64,000 bases of DNA from Mermis nigrescens. Lineage: Eukaryota; Nematoda; Enoplea; Mermithida; Mermithidae. A model generated the notes under the pieces. That model made no database searches. It saw nothing but the letters and a program-made list of their open reading frames with translations, and was not told the origin of the DNA. Position numbers and translations under genes: made by a program. Position 1 is the first letter of the stretch. The number at the start of each line of letters is the position of its first letter. Location of the stretch: NCBI GenBank assembly GCA_036768485.1, contig JAVLUZ010000767.1, positions 1 to 64,000 of the forward strand, in the 5' to 3' direction. This document shows, in pieces, positions 23,258-38,200 of this stretch.

Positions 23258-26200
23258 GTGATTGCTTATAAAATGCTCGACTAATTCCTGCGATGAAGAT
23301 CTTGTTATGTAATCAACCTTGTTCAATCATATTTAGTCAGTTTATATTGCAGTTGCACCTATGTAAACACGTTTTGCATGCAACAGATTTAAATACATAT
23401 ATGTACTTTTCCAAAAGTGTTTTTTTTGGGCTAAAAACGGTCAGATACGCGTCAAACACATCATTTTTCGGCGTTTCTGACAATGCTCTATTTTTAAAAC
23501 GTGAACAAAAAATTTTAAAATATCAAAAAATTTGAGTAAATTGAATAAAATATAGTCAAAAAATGACTTTTGAGCAATCAGATAACTAAAACGCTTAAAA
23601 CAGCACCTTTTCTTTAAATCTTTCCGAAAATCACAAATTCTGGAGGTTTAAGGAAACCCCTAAACCTTTCTCCAAGATCATTTAATGTAAATGCTCTATG
23701 CTACTTATTTTTTTCACTGTGAATTTTAGAACGACAAGGATTCCTTTGAAAGCTATTATCGGAAGCAACGCCGTGAGCAAGCATCAGTTCTGCTGAAAGC
23801 TCCTGAAAGAATATCGGTAAGGCATTATGACTTATCAGTTAGAGGTTTTTCTGTTATGAGAATAAAAAATTTCAACAATTTCAAAAAAATGTGAAAAAAT
23901 CGAGTAAATTGATCAAAATATAGTCAAAAGCTGAGCTTATGACGCTGAAAATTAAACACTTTTGAGCCGAAAGATCGTTAAAGGCGTTTAAAAACACTTT
24001 TTTATACATTTTTTGGGAAATCAAAAATCCTTTGGGGTCATAGGTGCACAAGGTCAGAGTCGGTAAGGGATAGGAGGGGGTAAACTCTCAGAAATCCAAA
24101 ACAGTAAATTTAAGGTCCGCGAATGTTTTGTTGTTTAAACGACTAAAATGGTAAAAATAGTCTATAGAACGTCTTTTCGTGGTAATTTCACATTTTTTAA
24201 GCATTTTTAGTCACTGCATTATATCACTTTTAAGACTAAAAAATACACAAATTGATCAATTTTAGCCGCTTTTTGGGTGCGAAGCGCCGGAAAAATTTTG
24301 ACATTTGTACTGCTTTTGTCCTCACTCAGAAATAATTTTAAAAAAACGTTCCGTCCGCTCAAAACCGCCGGACACTTCCTGTCTGGCTGACCCTTCAGCG
24401 GGGGGGTTAATACCCCCTTAACCTCCCCCTATGTGCATGTATGGTGGAGGTGAACAAATTTATGGGGGGTTGGTTGAAGCCTTTCTAAAGGGGTGGAGAC
24501 CCCTAATCTCCCTAAAACTTTTGAAAAATCGGATAACATCAGGCGATTTACGAAATAGTGTAAGGTGTTGCTAGGAGGATTTCGAGCACGTTATATAGAA
24601 CTCCACTCAACTGTTCAACTTTTCAGCTAAAGTTGGTCAGTCAAGTGCCAGAAAAATTAGCGCTTATAGCCGTACAGCATGGCCGATCTGGACGGGGTTC
24701 AGCCGTTATGAGGAAGGGGGTCAAAAATTAAACTTTTCTGGGCCAAAATGACCTCAAAAATTGGTATAAGCGCTAAAATAGCGTTAAAACTACGTTATCA
24801 CACAGTTTCTAATCAATTTAAAGCTCTTTTGACGAAAATGTTCAATTCTCATCCAACTTTGGCCTTCATTTTACTTTATTTTCCCTGGAAAATTTCTGAT
24901 TTTTCTAATCCTGAGTTCTGGACCCCTTAACCCCTCCACACGTGTATGTCTGCTAGCCTTTATGAAAAGTTATCAATTTCTAGTCAATCAGCTATCACGC
25001 TTATTGAATTAATACATAGTATAAAATTGGATCGAAAGCAGCGATTTTATGCGAAAAATGTGTTTCTAAATAGAATTTTAAGCAATTGCTTTTGAGAGAC
25101 TATAGAAAGGTCACAATGACATTTTAAGGAAGGGAAAACGCAAGTTTCCATCGCCATTACATGTTTGAACGTTCCTGGATTTCACCCTCTCTGACCACCA
25201 TAACCTTGCTAATTATGATCAACTTCGTATGAATTTTATGGCTTAAACTTTTCGAAATTTTGGGCAGGGTTCCCTGGCTATTTTCAGGGAGGCGATTGAC
25301 CACACATGCACATAGAGGGTGAGGGGTTACCCCCTGAGGATCAGCCGGACAGATACTGTCCGGCGATTTCGAGGTTAAAAGCAGTAAAAATGTCGAAATT
25401 TTTCCGGCGCTTCGCGCTGGGATTAGTATCTTTATGAACTTTTTACTCAAAAAAGCGCGCAAAATTGATCAATTTTCGCATTTTTTAGAGTTAAAAGTGA
25501 TGTAATGCAGTCAAAATGGACTAAAAATGCTTTAGTAATGCGATATTACCACGAAAAAACCTTTTAAAGGCTATTTTGACCATTTTTATCGTTTAAACGG
25601 CAAAAAAATCGTGAACACTACATTTACTGTTTTGGATTTTCGGGTTTAATCTCCTTCCCCTCATGCCGTTCCTGACCTTGTGCACTTATGTGAATGATGT
25701 TCAGTTTTTGGTCAAAAACTGACAAAAAAGATCTAAAAACGGCCAAAAAACGCATGTTTCTTAATGAAAATCGGGATGTGGGTCAAAAATTTTCTGACTT
25801 TGTGCGATGGGGTGGGAGGATACCCTAACCCCTTCTTACGTGTATGGTATGAGCACCTTACAGGGAATTTTGGTTCCTTTAATCTGCAAGAGGTTCCAAG
25901 TTTTAATTATTTTCGAATGATTTTTGTAGACGGTGTCTTACTTTGCGAAAAATTCGACGATTGAGATGATTATCGTTACGAATCTAAAAAGTCCACATTC
26001 TGGATTCTTCCTCCCAACTCTGTGTATTAGTACTCACATACATCATATTCTTAAAACTGTCATTTTCGCCATGAAACTAGCTCGAATTTTTTTAATAATA
26101 AAAAATGTCGCTATTCAAGATGAATTTTTTAGAGCAATAACCTCGAAGTCTTCACGAATTATTTTCACGAAGTCGTCGGGTAAGAATTATTGTCTTTTGC

Positions 26201-29200
26201 TCCTTATATGTTTAGGATCTTAATATTTTTTCACTTCGGAAAGAAACAGTGTTTTACTCTCACCGTTTTTTTGTAGTCTTTAGGTATATTCGCATACAGG
26301 CCCGTATCCAGGATCCGGCCGGGGGCGACCCAGCATAAATTGGTTAATACATCGGAGAATTCGTCGGGATAGCTCGGAAAAACCGTATTTTTTGACGTTT
26401 TTAGACATGCTCTATCCATTAAGCTCATAAAATTCGAAATTTTATCACTTAAAAGGATAAAAAACTGTCATTTTTTGGTTGCTCTTAGATAAAAATTATT
26501 TAAAATACTTACCATCCGAAATTTTAAGATTTTACATACACCAAAGACATGCGATTTTTCCATCTTTCCGTGCATTATCTTACCTTTCAAAATTTTTCCG
26601 GCCAAGGGGGACGGCCGCCCCCCCTCCCTTAAATACGACCCTCTGTGCATATTGTATCTTTATTTTGTACTCAGGCACGACGTATGTTTCTTTATGTTGT
26701 ACTCAGGACCTCTTCTTAGGGCCAAAAATTTTTTGGAAAGGTGAGATAATGCGGAGGGGATGAAGAAAATGGGCATCTTTTTATTACAAAATCTCAAAAA
26801 TTTACTCTGCACCTAGTATTATGTGTATGATCGAAATTTCAACTTCCCCACGTGTATGCCTGGTCTTTAGACTTTTCAAGAGAAGAAATTTAAAAATTAT
26901 TTGGGTGTAGTAAGGCAAAAATAGAGCCGAAAATGGAAAAAATTGAATTTTTTGCAAAAAATGCTTTATAAAATCTACAAGTAGATTTATGTATTTTTCG
27001 TTCTTTGGAGTCGATGAAATAGCTATATATCCTTTTAAAACGCAGAAAAGACAACTACATAGCATTTCTAAGCTCAAAAAAGACTAGATCCCAAAAGGCG
27101 ATATAGCTAATTTTTGAGCCAAAAAAGGCTGTATAGCAATGGATTTCGGCCATCGCTGTATAGCTATCAGTTTTTCAAAGCTCAGGTGGAGTAATACCCC
27201 CCTCACCCCCATGCTCTTTTGTGGTCCCCGGCCACTTTGATGGGGGGTAAATGACTCAATTTTTGGTCAAAAATAGCAAAAGCACTTAAAAATGGTCGAA
27301 AATGCAATTTTTTCCTAAAATCGGGGAGGGGCAAAAATTTTCTGACTTCGGTGGGAGGGGAAGAGACCAACTTTGGATGGGTTATCCCCATTATATGTGA
27401 CTAAAGATAGCTACCCATGCGCCTCTAGTTACAATATAGTTGCGTTATTTTTTGTGTATCTGATTATGTATTTTTTATACTTTGTTTGTGAAAAATGAGT
27501 GTCTCTTTTTCAATGAAATATCCGCTCCGGTTTTTTGCTCTAACTATTGCTGTTTCAGAGCTTCAAAGCATCGAAATCTTAGCTGAATATTTTCAATCTT
27601 TCAACTCATTTTTAGATTTTTTGTCGTCGAAGATCACATAATGAATACAGCCAGTGGTCTTGTTACAAGGGCGTACAGGGACGAGTTGTGGGAAATAGCT
27701 GCGTCACATGTTGAAAAAACCTTAAATAATCATTTTGTAAAAAACCTGTCTCTGCCCTCTTCCGGTTCGAAATAGGCTATGATTTTTTGTTTTAGGGCCA
27801 GTGCACCGACGCTTATGTGATGCTTGAAATCAAAAACTTAATCATTTTATTCGCTAATACTATGAAGGTAAGGTTTATCATCCAACAGGTGCCAAAAATG
27901 CTGCTTATTTATAACCAGTTTCGCTCTACGTATATTTATTCTCCCGGTTTAATCTTATATGTATTTACATTGTTAGATTGATACAATCAATCGATTTAAT
28001 CTGCTTACAAATATATTGATTGTACGCTATGACAGAAAAATACAAATAGTTATCAATTTAAATAAAAGGTAGAGTGACAACATTATGCGGCCATACCGAA
28101 ATGCTGATATTAGGTTTGCCAAGTGCAAAAGTTTGTGAATATGTAAAATATGAAATGAAATAAAGTATATTTGTTTTGATTATAGCAATTTATAGTACTT
28201 ATGATTTATAATTTAGGTTTATTTTAATTATTTAATTTCTTTGAATTTTTGAAATCATATAAAAATTAATAAGCTGCTGGTAAATCTAGAATCTGTATGA
28301 GTTGTGGACCACAGATTGCACACATGCACACTGGGGGTTATCCCTTTACCACAATTTTTGAAAAGCATACCCCCTCAGGCCATTTGCGGACCAAAACCTA
28401 TTGTTGGAATTATGAAAGGGCCAAACGACGCCCAGCAGTATAATCTGAAGTATTTTTCGAGTAGTGCTCTATCCATTTATTCATTCAGACACTTTTTGTC
28501 CATTATCCAGTCCATTGATAGTCCAAGGCATTCAATCGTTCTTATTATCATTTGTTTTTATGCAAACTTAATCACAAATATTCATTAAGAAAAAATACAA
28601 CGAATTAAAGCATTTTACGGGTTGTGACGGGGGAGGGGATAAGAAGCAACAAAAATATCTTTAAAAAATCTGCATAAACTCATCATTTTAGCGCCATAAT
28701 TAACATAAAGATTAATCATTTATACCCTTCCCTCAGGAAACACGGTTTATCCCCTCCCAGAACTTTTGACCGTGTGCATTCATGACAGATTGTCAGCAGA
28801 AGAGCTGCTCTTTAAACTCATTTGCGCTGTTTTATTGTACGTCAAATTGACATCCGATGTATGTATATCTACCTGACCATGGTTTTGCGAACTGCCAGCG
28901 TTGCATTAAAGCGTGTATTTCGAACATTAAACTCAATTGAATGTTAATTTTTAGAGTTACGGGTTTCAAATCGGTACATTATACAAAATCTTGCAAAATT
29001 TTCGAGAACAATACAACGAAATTTTAATGAGCAAACATTGCGCTAAATTCGATGAAGTTCTACTGGAAGACGGTTATTGCCCATTGGTTGTTGAAAATGA
29101 TAAGGAGATGAATGATCTGTTTGAAAGGTTTGTCTTATTTGCCTGCGCATTACGTGGTAAATGCATTATGTTGCTGTGATCCATCGCCTCTCAGTCTGCT

Positions 29201-32200
29201 TCGCGAAACTCTTTACATGGTGTGAGGAGCATTTTTTAGCATAAATTGGCTACATACAAAAATAATCTTCAGAAAAGCTGTTGTGATCTAATTTTATTCA
29301 TTTAAATTTTTTGGGCCTTTAATTGCTGTGTTCATACGTACGTACTACCCTTTTGTTGCGTAAGTTTTTTCAATTTTCATAATCGACTCTGTATATAGTT
29401 ATTTGTGTACAAAGGTTTCTGAAAAAAATGAAGATTTTTCATTTAGAGATTTTTCTCTTTTTCACGTATAGTCATGGCCTCTAGAAAAAACCACTTTCAT
29501 GTTTTTTGCATATATTCATTGCGCAAGCACCCCAGTCTACAAACTTATATAATCAGAGCAATCTCTCGTCGATGCTCCATCTTTCGCCACTTAGTTGATT
29601 TCATAGATCCCTTTAGTCTTGGAGAAAAAAGTCGATCAAAGTCAAAATTAAAGAACCAGCAAATTCCATTTGAGAGGTAAAAAACCATGGGAACTAAAAA
29701 ACCACCCTTAAAATGTTATGCGAAGTGCGTGGCTTGCAGCGTAAATTAGTTAGTTGACCTTACATGATCATATTTTTTTGAATTCATTTTTTCCGATATT
29801 TCCGTTCATTTTATCACATTCATATAAAAATCAATAATTTTTTCTGAATTTTATTGAAAGTTCTATATGCAAATTTCACAAATAAAGTCTTCAAGGGATA
29901 AAAACAACTCTAGGTAAGTCTCTCCTACATTTTCTGCAAGAAATCAGTGCAAAATTATGCAACTTGATGAAAAGTAATTTCGTTGTCATGGCAACGTATA
30001 CTCAGCATTGGTCTTTGTTTAGGTTACAATCGAACTGTTTTGGCAGTTTTTGGGGTGATTCCCATTTTTGGTGAAAAATAAATATCAGGCATCATGTAAT
30101 TTTCCTGCTAAGTTTTGTAAAAATTGGCGCTGCTTTGTTTTAGGTTACAACTGGTTTTTTCTAGGTTTGACTTTAAAGGTATACTGTAGTTATGTGGATG
30201 ACATAGGATAGGACAATAATTTTTTTTCTGACATCAGTCTGCAAGGGAGTCTAACGTGAAAACATAAAAGATTCCAGCAAATATGAATACGGTTGGAAAT
30301 ACTGACCCTCGAAAATGCTTTAAAAAATCACAAAAACGGCAATTTTTTGGAACTTTTCGACAAATTTACATCTCAAGTTCCTGAATGATCCGGAAAGAGA
30401 TCAGGGGTCAGTTGTAATCCTCACGGCATAGTTTGCTCGCTAGTATAATATCAGTCATCTCCTTTTGGTTATGGAAAAAGGGGTTGTTTTTTTCAGGTTA
30501 CAAATCGACTGGTTTTTTTAGAGGCCAGCACTATAACATTATTAGCTGTTTTAATTTTTTCATTTGGAAATAAATCGCACATTTTTCTCGGTTTTTAACC
30601 CATAACTAAGCGATTATTTTTCCGTTCAAATTGAAAAATTGGCCTTTATTTGAGTCTGGAGCACGGTTTTTTTGTATTCGGCAAAGATTTTTCGCGATGT
30701 ACAAAGGCTTTTGGGGACCGTCTTTGTACATGTACAAAGATTTTTTGGAAGACGAAAACTGCAAAAAAGGTTCGAAATTCGCCAAAATTCTCGGCGCTCC
30801 GCGCCGAAAATGAGCAATTGTGTGTTCTATATATCTTTATAATTTCAGAAATTGCATTTTGAAAGGAAAAATGTCAAATTTTTTGGCGCTTCGCGCCGTT
30901 TTGAGACGATTATTACTGATTTTTGCCCTCAGAAACCTAGAAATTGCTAAAATACGTAACCAAAGGTCGAACAACTCTGTTTTTGCCACACTAAAATCGC
31001 TACTGTACCGTATTATAGTACCCAAAAATTTGTGTGTACGAAATCTGCAAAGACTTTTAGGTACCATCTTTGTACATGTACAAACGGACCTTGTACAAAA
31101 AAAAACACTGGTCTGGAGTATTGTTGTTTCGGTTGGAAATTAGTGCATAGTATTGAAACGATTTCTAGTTTCTGTGTCTTCCTATCCAAGTCCCTATATG
31201 CATTCTTGTACATAAATACGTACATATGTTTAAGCAATCGAAAATTTTTGGTTGCTGTGTTATCGATGCAAAAAACTAATTTTCAAATTGTTAGAACTTG
31301 ATATATGTACGTAGGTGAGGAGAATGCTTAGGTTGCGTATTTGCTTCGGTATCGTATCTGGGCAATAGTCAAGGATTCTTCTCGTCCAGCCTTCCAAATT
31401 AAAAGTGGCTGTGCTGGTTCAAAAGTTGTTGTCCAATTTCCAGCTTGAAGCTTATAGCTGTCCAGCTTCAAAAATTGGTTTTCCTGGTTGTCCAAAAATG
31501 GGTTTGCCCGCCGCCTGGTCCAAAAAGTTGTTGCCCAGGTCCAAAAGTGGGATTCTCAGGCTTCACTGTACAAAACATCCCTGTTGAAAAGTCCTCTCCT
31601 CCCCGTTCAACTTTTGGGTATCTCCGTCCTATGGACGGGTAGAAACAGGCTATTTCCCAGGTGTGGTCCTTAGTCTGGCCTTTGTCCAGTTAACCAATCG
31701 AGCATTAAATCAACCAACCAAATTTTTTGTCTGATGCTGGTTTGAATTGGAATTTTGGTCTTCATTATAATAAGGATTATTGATAGGTGTATAAGCTCAT
31801 CGTGTTGTATATATGATACATACAGAATCTTGTAAAATATGCATATCATGTTTTACTTATGTGCGTATGTACAGGGTGAGTCACCTAACTATCCGTAGTG
31901 TCCGTAGTGTTATTCTGTCATAACTTCCTCAATAAGTTTCCAAACTTGATGAAAATTTGGCAAAAGGTAGGCTGTCCAATAGCAAACTTAGTTACAAAGT
32001 TTTATTCGAAACAAACAAATTGATCAAACATTACACTACTTCTACGTGACCACTCATCTAATCAATCATATGCTGAAGCCGTTCTTTATATTCCAACATT
32101 GTCTTCATTCTCATAACTTCCTTAATCTTTTCATTTTCATTCACGACATTATTTAGCAAAATTGAACGAAGTGATAATTTAATGACTAATAGAGACAAGA

Positions 32201-35200
32201 TGATTGTCTAGAGAAGTAAAAAGCATGAGATGAAACAAAATTCGAAAAAATAATGGATTTTAAAGAGTCAGAGGAACAAAAAAACAGCTTAGAAAACAGC
32301 AGTCACTAAAATTGTTATTGCAACAGTTGTAATAGTCCAATGTTATTGAAACTTGACGATTTACAATGCTATTGGACGTGTTGTAATCTGGACCAATATT
32401 AAAGAAGTTATGACCAAATTACACTACGGATAGTTAGGTGACTCACCCTGTATATACATATATGTACATACTTGCTCTGATTGTTAGATGAAGTAGAAAT
32501 TTTTGTCTATTCAGCAAGTTGAATTTTGATAATCGTGGTAAATGCTGGAGATGACGTAACATCCGATTTAAATTAATTTTCTTAATCACTCTTGGACTTT
32601 TTTGCTTTTAGGTTTCCGTTGGCAAGAAAAGTAACGCCACAACGCGATGATTATACATATTCTGATGAAAAAGCCACCGGTGTCGACCAAATCGATTATG
32701 TTCATCAGTCTGCGAATGATAACCAGTCGGCTATCTTTCCAGTGCAGTTTCCTTTTTCGGAATTTGTACCAAAGGTTTTTGAGGAAGTCAAAGATTACAT
32801 ATTGGGCTGCATTAAATTTATGGACAATCTAAAAATGAGGTGAGCACTGGCTGGTTATTTAGTTTCATACATGGGCTGGGCACGCTCAGTTTTTTCAGGG
32901 TCATGGTCATGGCCATAGATGCAGAGCGTGATCTCTCTGAGGGGTGAAAAATTGATTTTTTAGCCAAAATGACCTCAAAAACTGGTATTAATGGCGGAAT
33001 ATCGTTAAAACTACGTTATTCTATGCACAGTTTCTGGTCAATTTCAAGCGGTTTCGAAGAAAATTTTCAATCATCTATTTTTGGCCTTCATTTTGATTCA
33101 TTTTCCCCAGAAAATTTTCTAAACTCTTGCGAAGTTGGTCCGCTTTTCACTGAGGATTGCGAGGTCGCTCAGCCGCCAGGGTCAAGTCACTTGACCCTTA
33201 CTAAGTGACCCTATGCCCGTTAGTTTGGTTTTTCACGTATCGCCCAGATTTAAAGTTATAATATGAAATCATCCACACAATAAAATTCTAGTGCGTTTGC
33301 TAGCAATTTCGCTAGCTTTATCCGATTCGTTTCATTTCCGTTGGTGAACTTTTATGCACTTGGCAAAAAACGATGGAATTGCGATAGAATTACTCTGTCT
33401 GATTGTTTCATACGATAATTTATTTATTAAAAATCATGCTGAATCGAATTAATATTATTACAGTGTCCTGTTTGACTGGAAAATTGAAGTAAAAACTTAT
33501 TTAGGGATAAGTCTCTTAAAGTAAAATGTTTAGACCGTGTAATTTTATCGAATGTCAGTGGCCCTAAAGAAACATGCATAGGTACTCAAAAAACAGCTTA
33601 AAGATTAAGGTATCCCACTTTAAGGTGTTTTATGTTTATTTCGTATTTTCTTGAAGCACATAATTTTTAGTGTTTGTTTTACTTTATTCTTGTTTTCTAA
33701 TGTAATTGTATGTATTTACTTGTCTAAAGTAAAGCTTTTTATTTCTTGTATTCCTCAAAATCTTCAGTTGTTATGTACCCGTTAATGCATAAATAGAGTA
33801 GAAAAATCTAATTTTTGTATTGAGAAGAGAATAGTAGTGTTCTTATATATGGTTTAGTCAAAATGATGTTGAAGAAACCGTTAGACGAGGAACGAATTTG
33901 CTATTCGAAAGATTTAGTGGCCATTTGAAACAATATTTAATTGAAGAGATGAAGTCGTCTTCCTTAGTGCAGCTGATTCAAATTACAATCAATATGGGAT
34001 ATTTGGAGAAGAGCTGCGAGCCTCTTGAGCATTTTATTTCCAGTTTGAACGGGTATGCAAGTAGTGCATTTCAGAAGAAAATAATCGAAAAATGTCACTA
34101 GTCGCATACTAATAATAATTAAGTTAAATTGCATTTGAAAAAGGAACGATTATTTACCCTTCGTTAGCGGGTCTAGAGTCTACCCGATTGATTGGCTGTA
34201 ATATGAAGCATTAAAGGAAATTTTTCACGGCTTCTAGAAAATTACAGCATCAGGATTTTGGAAAAGTCTTTTCGACAATGTTTTTCAAAATTACTTTTGG
34301 GCTTAAATCAGTGGGTTTACCTTAGTGAAGCTGAGTAAAATGTATTCAAAAATGATTATTCCTTGCGGAGCGCCGATGAAAATGGCATTTCGAGCCACAA
34401 ATCGCTAAAAAATAATATAACTTGGCTTTCGTGGGGTTTTAAAAAGTTGATAATTTTACGGACTCAGCGCTCAGCGGCCATTCTGGGTCAGTGTTTTTTT
34501 TTGTACAAGGTCTTTTTGTACATGTACAAAGTTGGTCGCTAAAAGTCTACATTTAGTATATGCATTGGTAGTGTATTTTAGCTAATTTCTGGGTTTCTGA
34601 CGTAAAAGTTACTAAAAATTGTCTCAAAACGGAGCGAAGCGCCAAATTATATGTAATTTCTCCATTCTAAATGCAAATTTTGCCATTATAAAGATACAAT
34701 AGGACGGAAAATTACTCATTTTAGGGCGAAGCGTCGAAAATTTTCGGGAATTTCAGACCTTTTTCAGTTTTGTCTTTCCAAAAATTTTTGTACATGTACA
34801 AGGCGTCCCAAAAAGTCTTTGAAGATCGGGAAAATCTATTGCCGAATACTAAATAACCGTGTTCTGGGTATGAAAATCCGTCCAACAACCCTCAATAACA
34901 TGGATATGATCACTATAAATGACATAGCAGGCGATGTTCATGTTTATTGTCTCATTCAGTGTCATACTTTTCTGTCTTCTTGCCCATTTTGTTCCTTATT
35001 CATCGATAAAAACTCAAATTGTTTCTGAACAAATAGAATTCTTTAGTTTTTATTATGTATTTAATTAAATAATTGTATCTCAAATTTTGACACGTACATA
35101 ATCAAAGGTTATCTCGTCTTAAAAATTGCCATCGATTGATCTAAAAACAAATGACTTGCTTAATAATTGTATTTTTGCGCATAAAATAATCTACTTGTAT

Positions 35201-38200
35201 AAACGTACGTGTAAATTTCTAACTCTAAATTCTATTGATGCTTGAATTAATGTTGATTTGTTTCACTCGGGATAATTCATGGTTAAGCTTAAGACTCCTT
35301 GCGCAATATATCATAGGTAGCGCGATAGCGCTACCTATGTATAATATACTTGGCCACCTTTTTTCTTATATGTTTATCGCAGCGAGTGCGAATTTTGTGC
35401 CCCCCTCTCACAGCAACAACGGCACACACCTGGTAGGTGCGGTTTTTTTAAAAAGATAGATAATTAAAAAACTCGATGTACCATTGGTTTCTTTTTGTTT
35501 ACACTCAATACCGAAATAGCAATGAATAGGTAAAGTGTTAACCGAAAAATCAAATAATTTGCGGAGGGCCAATTTGTTTTAAAGAATGTTGCCCCCGAGC
35601 TGTAGATCACGAATCTGACCTTAAAATTTCTTTACACTCAATGGTTGTTACACAAAAATGTAAAAGTATGCGGATTTTTGACTCTTTGCGTATTTTCAGC
35701 TCATCTAACTCAATTTTGGTTTCTGTGCAGTCCAATTGGTTTTATAATGTAGAGGGTTACAATATCTAAATGACCAATTTTTTCTCTTTCAACGCAATAT
35801 TTCTTGATCTGTGATCGTTTAAGTGTGAAGGGTTCGAGACGAAAAACGAAATTTCTTCAGCTACTCCGCTAAATAGGCGGAACATGCTAATTATGCTTAA
35901 AATGTGCCCTGACCTTAGCGTACAGATCCTAGTTTATTTTGTTTCTATACAACCAATATTGCGTTATTAGCACAAGTGTAAAGTTTACACTGAGGAGCAC
36001 TTTTCCGCTTAGAGCATTGGGTATAAAACAATTTGCGGAGGGCCAATTGTCTTTAAAAAATGTTGCCCCTGAGTTGTAGATTACGAATCTGAACTTAAAA
36101 TTTCTTTACATTCAATGGTCCTTACACAAAAGTGTAAAGTATACGGGTTTTGTACTGTTAGCGTGTCCTGAAGCTTATTTAACTCAATTTTGGTTTCTGT
36201 GCAGTCCAATTGCTTTTGTAGAGGGCTACAATATCTAAATAGGTAAAAAATTTTTCTCTTTCAATGCAATATTTCTTGATCTGTGATCATTTTAGTGTAA
36301 AGGGTTCGAGACAAAAAAAGAAATTCCTTCAGCTACTTGCACCTCCCCAAAATTTCGGCGCTGCCCACCAATAGATATATGGCCTAAAATATTCTATAAA
36401 AAGAAGGGAACTAGCAAGGGAAAATGCTCCGATGGAACAAAAAGGGTAAATATACTTGAATTTCTTCATTGTTAATGATGTAAAAGGAGGGGACTAGGGA
36501 AAATTTCCCTATATGCCCAGAAGCCATAGGAATGTCCTAAACAGTTAGACCTCCCTTAAACAACGCAAAAATTGAAGTATATTCTGCGGCCTGTGAAAAA
36601 TGAGGGTGTAGTCACAAAGCATATTTAAGTGTTCCGCAAAAGAGCATAGAAGACACTTTCATGACTATTAAATAATCAATGTATTATTTATTTAATGAAA
36701 TCTTGACCTTCCACAATGCTCTGGCGTAAAAGATAATAGTTTAAACTTTACACCTGCATGGCCAACTCGATAGTTTGTATGAAAAACCACAAAAAATTCA
36801 ATAAATCTTCCATAATAAAGTAATTAAAATACTCGCCATCGTAATCGAAATTACTACGGAAAATCTGCAGAAACGCGCATAGGTTGCAGAATATACTTCG
36901 ATTTTTGCGTTTTTAGGCGAAGTCTAACTCTTTAGCACATTTCTGTGGCTTCTGCGCATATAGGGAAATTTTCCCCAGTCCACTCCTTTTACATTCCTAA
37001 CAATGAAGAAATTCAAGTATATTTACCTTTTTTGTTCCATCGTAGCATTTTTCATTGCTAGTATATGAAGATATCTTTGCTAGTTTATGAAGATATCTAG
37101 TTTATGAAGATATATAGCTTTAAGCTTCATTTTTTCTCTTTTACCGTTTTACGATCGTAAAGCAATTTTTTTCAGGTCTTCGGGGACGAGCGGTCATGTG
37201 TCAAAGTTGAAGCGAGATATGTTCAGAGTAATGCTCTTTACCAGTATTGTCAACAGGCACGTAGCTGGCTGTCCTATTTGGGGGGGCAACACAAATTTTT
37301 GGGGGAACTAACACCAATTTTTGGGGACTAAGCCCAAAAATAGCACAAAATAACGTTTAAAAATTCCGATTCTTCTGAATTTTGGGGGTCCCTAACCCCA
37401 TTCCCCCAGAGATACGTGCCTGATTGTTGTGATTTTGTTTGCGAATATTTTATTATTTTGTTGCCTGAATAGCTCAGGTGAAAAACTTTGTCGGTCTGTC
37501 AGTATTCATAGTTTCAACTTAGAACAAAATGTGCCCTTTTCCCCGAGTATTTAAACTATCGCACTTTCAATTTAAGACTTCGTCATTTTTGTATACCTAT
37601 ATATACGTGGGTATACCTGGAATTTGTATTGCTATTAGGATGCTAGAAGTGAGGCTGAAGAAAGGATAGATGAAGCCATGCGACAAAAAATCGAAGAAAT
37701 ACTGAGTGTTGGTATGAATTTCATTGAATTATGAACGTGTGTGTATCTGCATACGTACATAATATACGCACTTAAATATTATATGTACATCTGACGCAGA
37801 ATTTATGAACTTCTGTACATCACACATAGAAATAGGGGATCTGAGGGTTTCTCCATTCCCCATGTATCCAGAAGTTGGAGACTGTCAACCGGTTTTGGGG
37901 AAAAAATGAAACAGTGCAAGGAAATATTTGAGCTCATGATCGAGGATTCATCCCAATTAATCATGATTCCAATAAACATTGATAATGAAAAAATTTAAAT
38001 TTTTGCTTGACCTGCGTTTTATTATAATGAGATAGGCAAAAGTAAAGGCATTTTTGAGCTTTTCTCTGCGAGCTTTAGACAATGGCTAAGAAAAATTTCT
38101 AAAGTTTTTACATTGTTTCATGCTCTTATAAAACAAATCTATCATTCACCTATTTAATATACAACTTATTATATTGATAAACTATTTCTAAACTTTTGGA

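Noticed and set aside
25764..25964. Frame with LQEVPSFNYFRMIF that resembles the Sec15 segment before FFVVED
   Set aside because: No donor gives the phase 2 needed by exon 9, and the sequence is a dispersed repeat. Exon 26133-26179 fits phase, splice sites and similarity.
27558..27615. Frame LQSIEILAEYFQSF just upstream of Sec15 exon 9, suggesting a fused exon or a frameshift
   Set aside because: It is in a different frame from FFVVED and would need a frameshift with no intron boundaries. The microexon at 26133 resolves the gap without any error.
29474..29680. 68-codon frame in Sec15 intron 11
   Set aside because: It has no similarity to Sec15, and exons 11 and 12 already join in phase.
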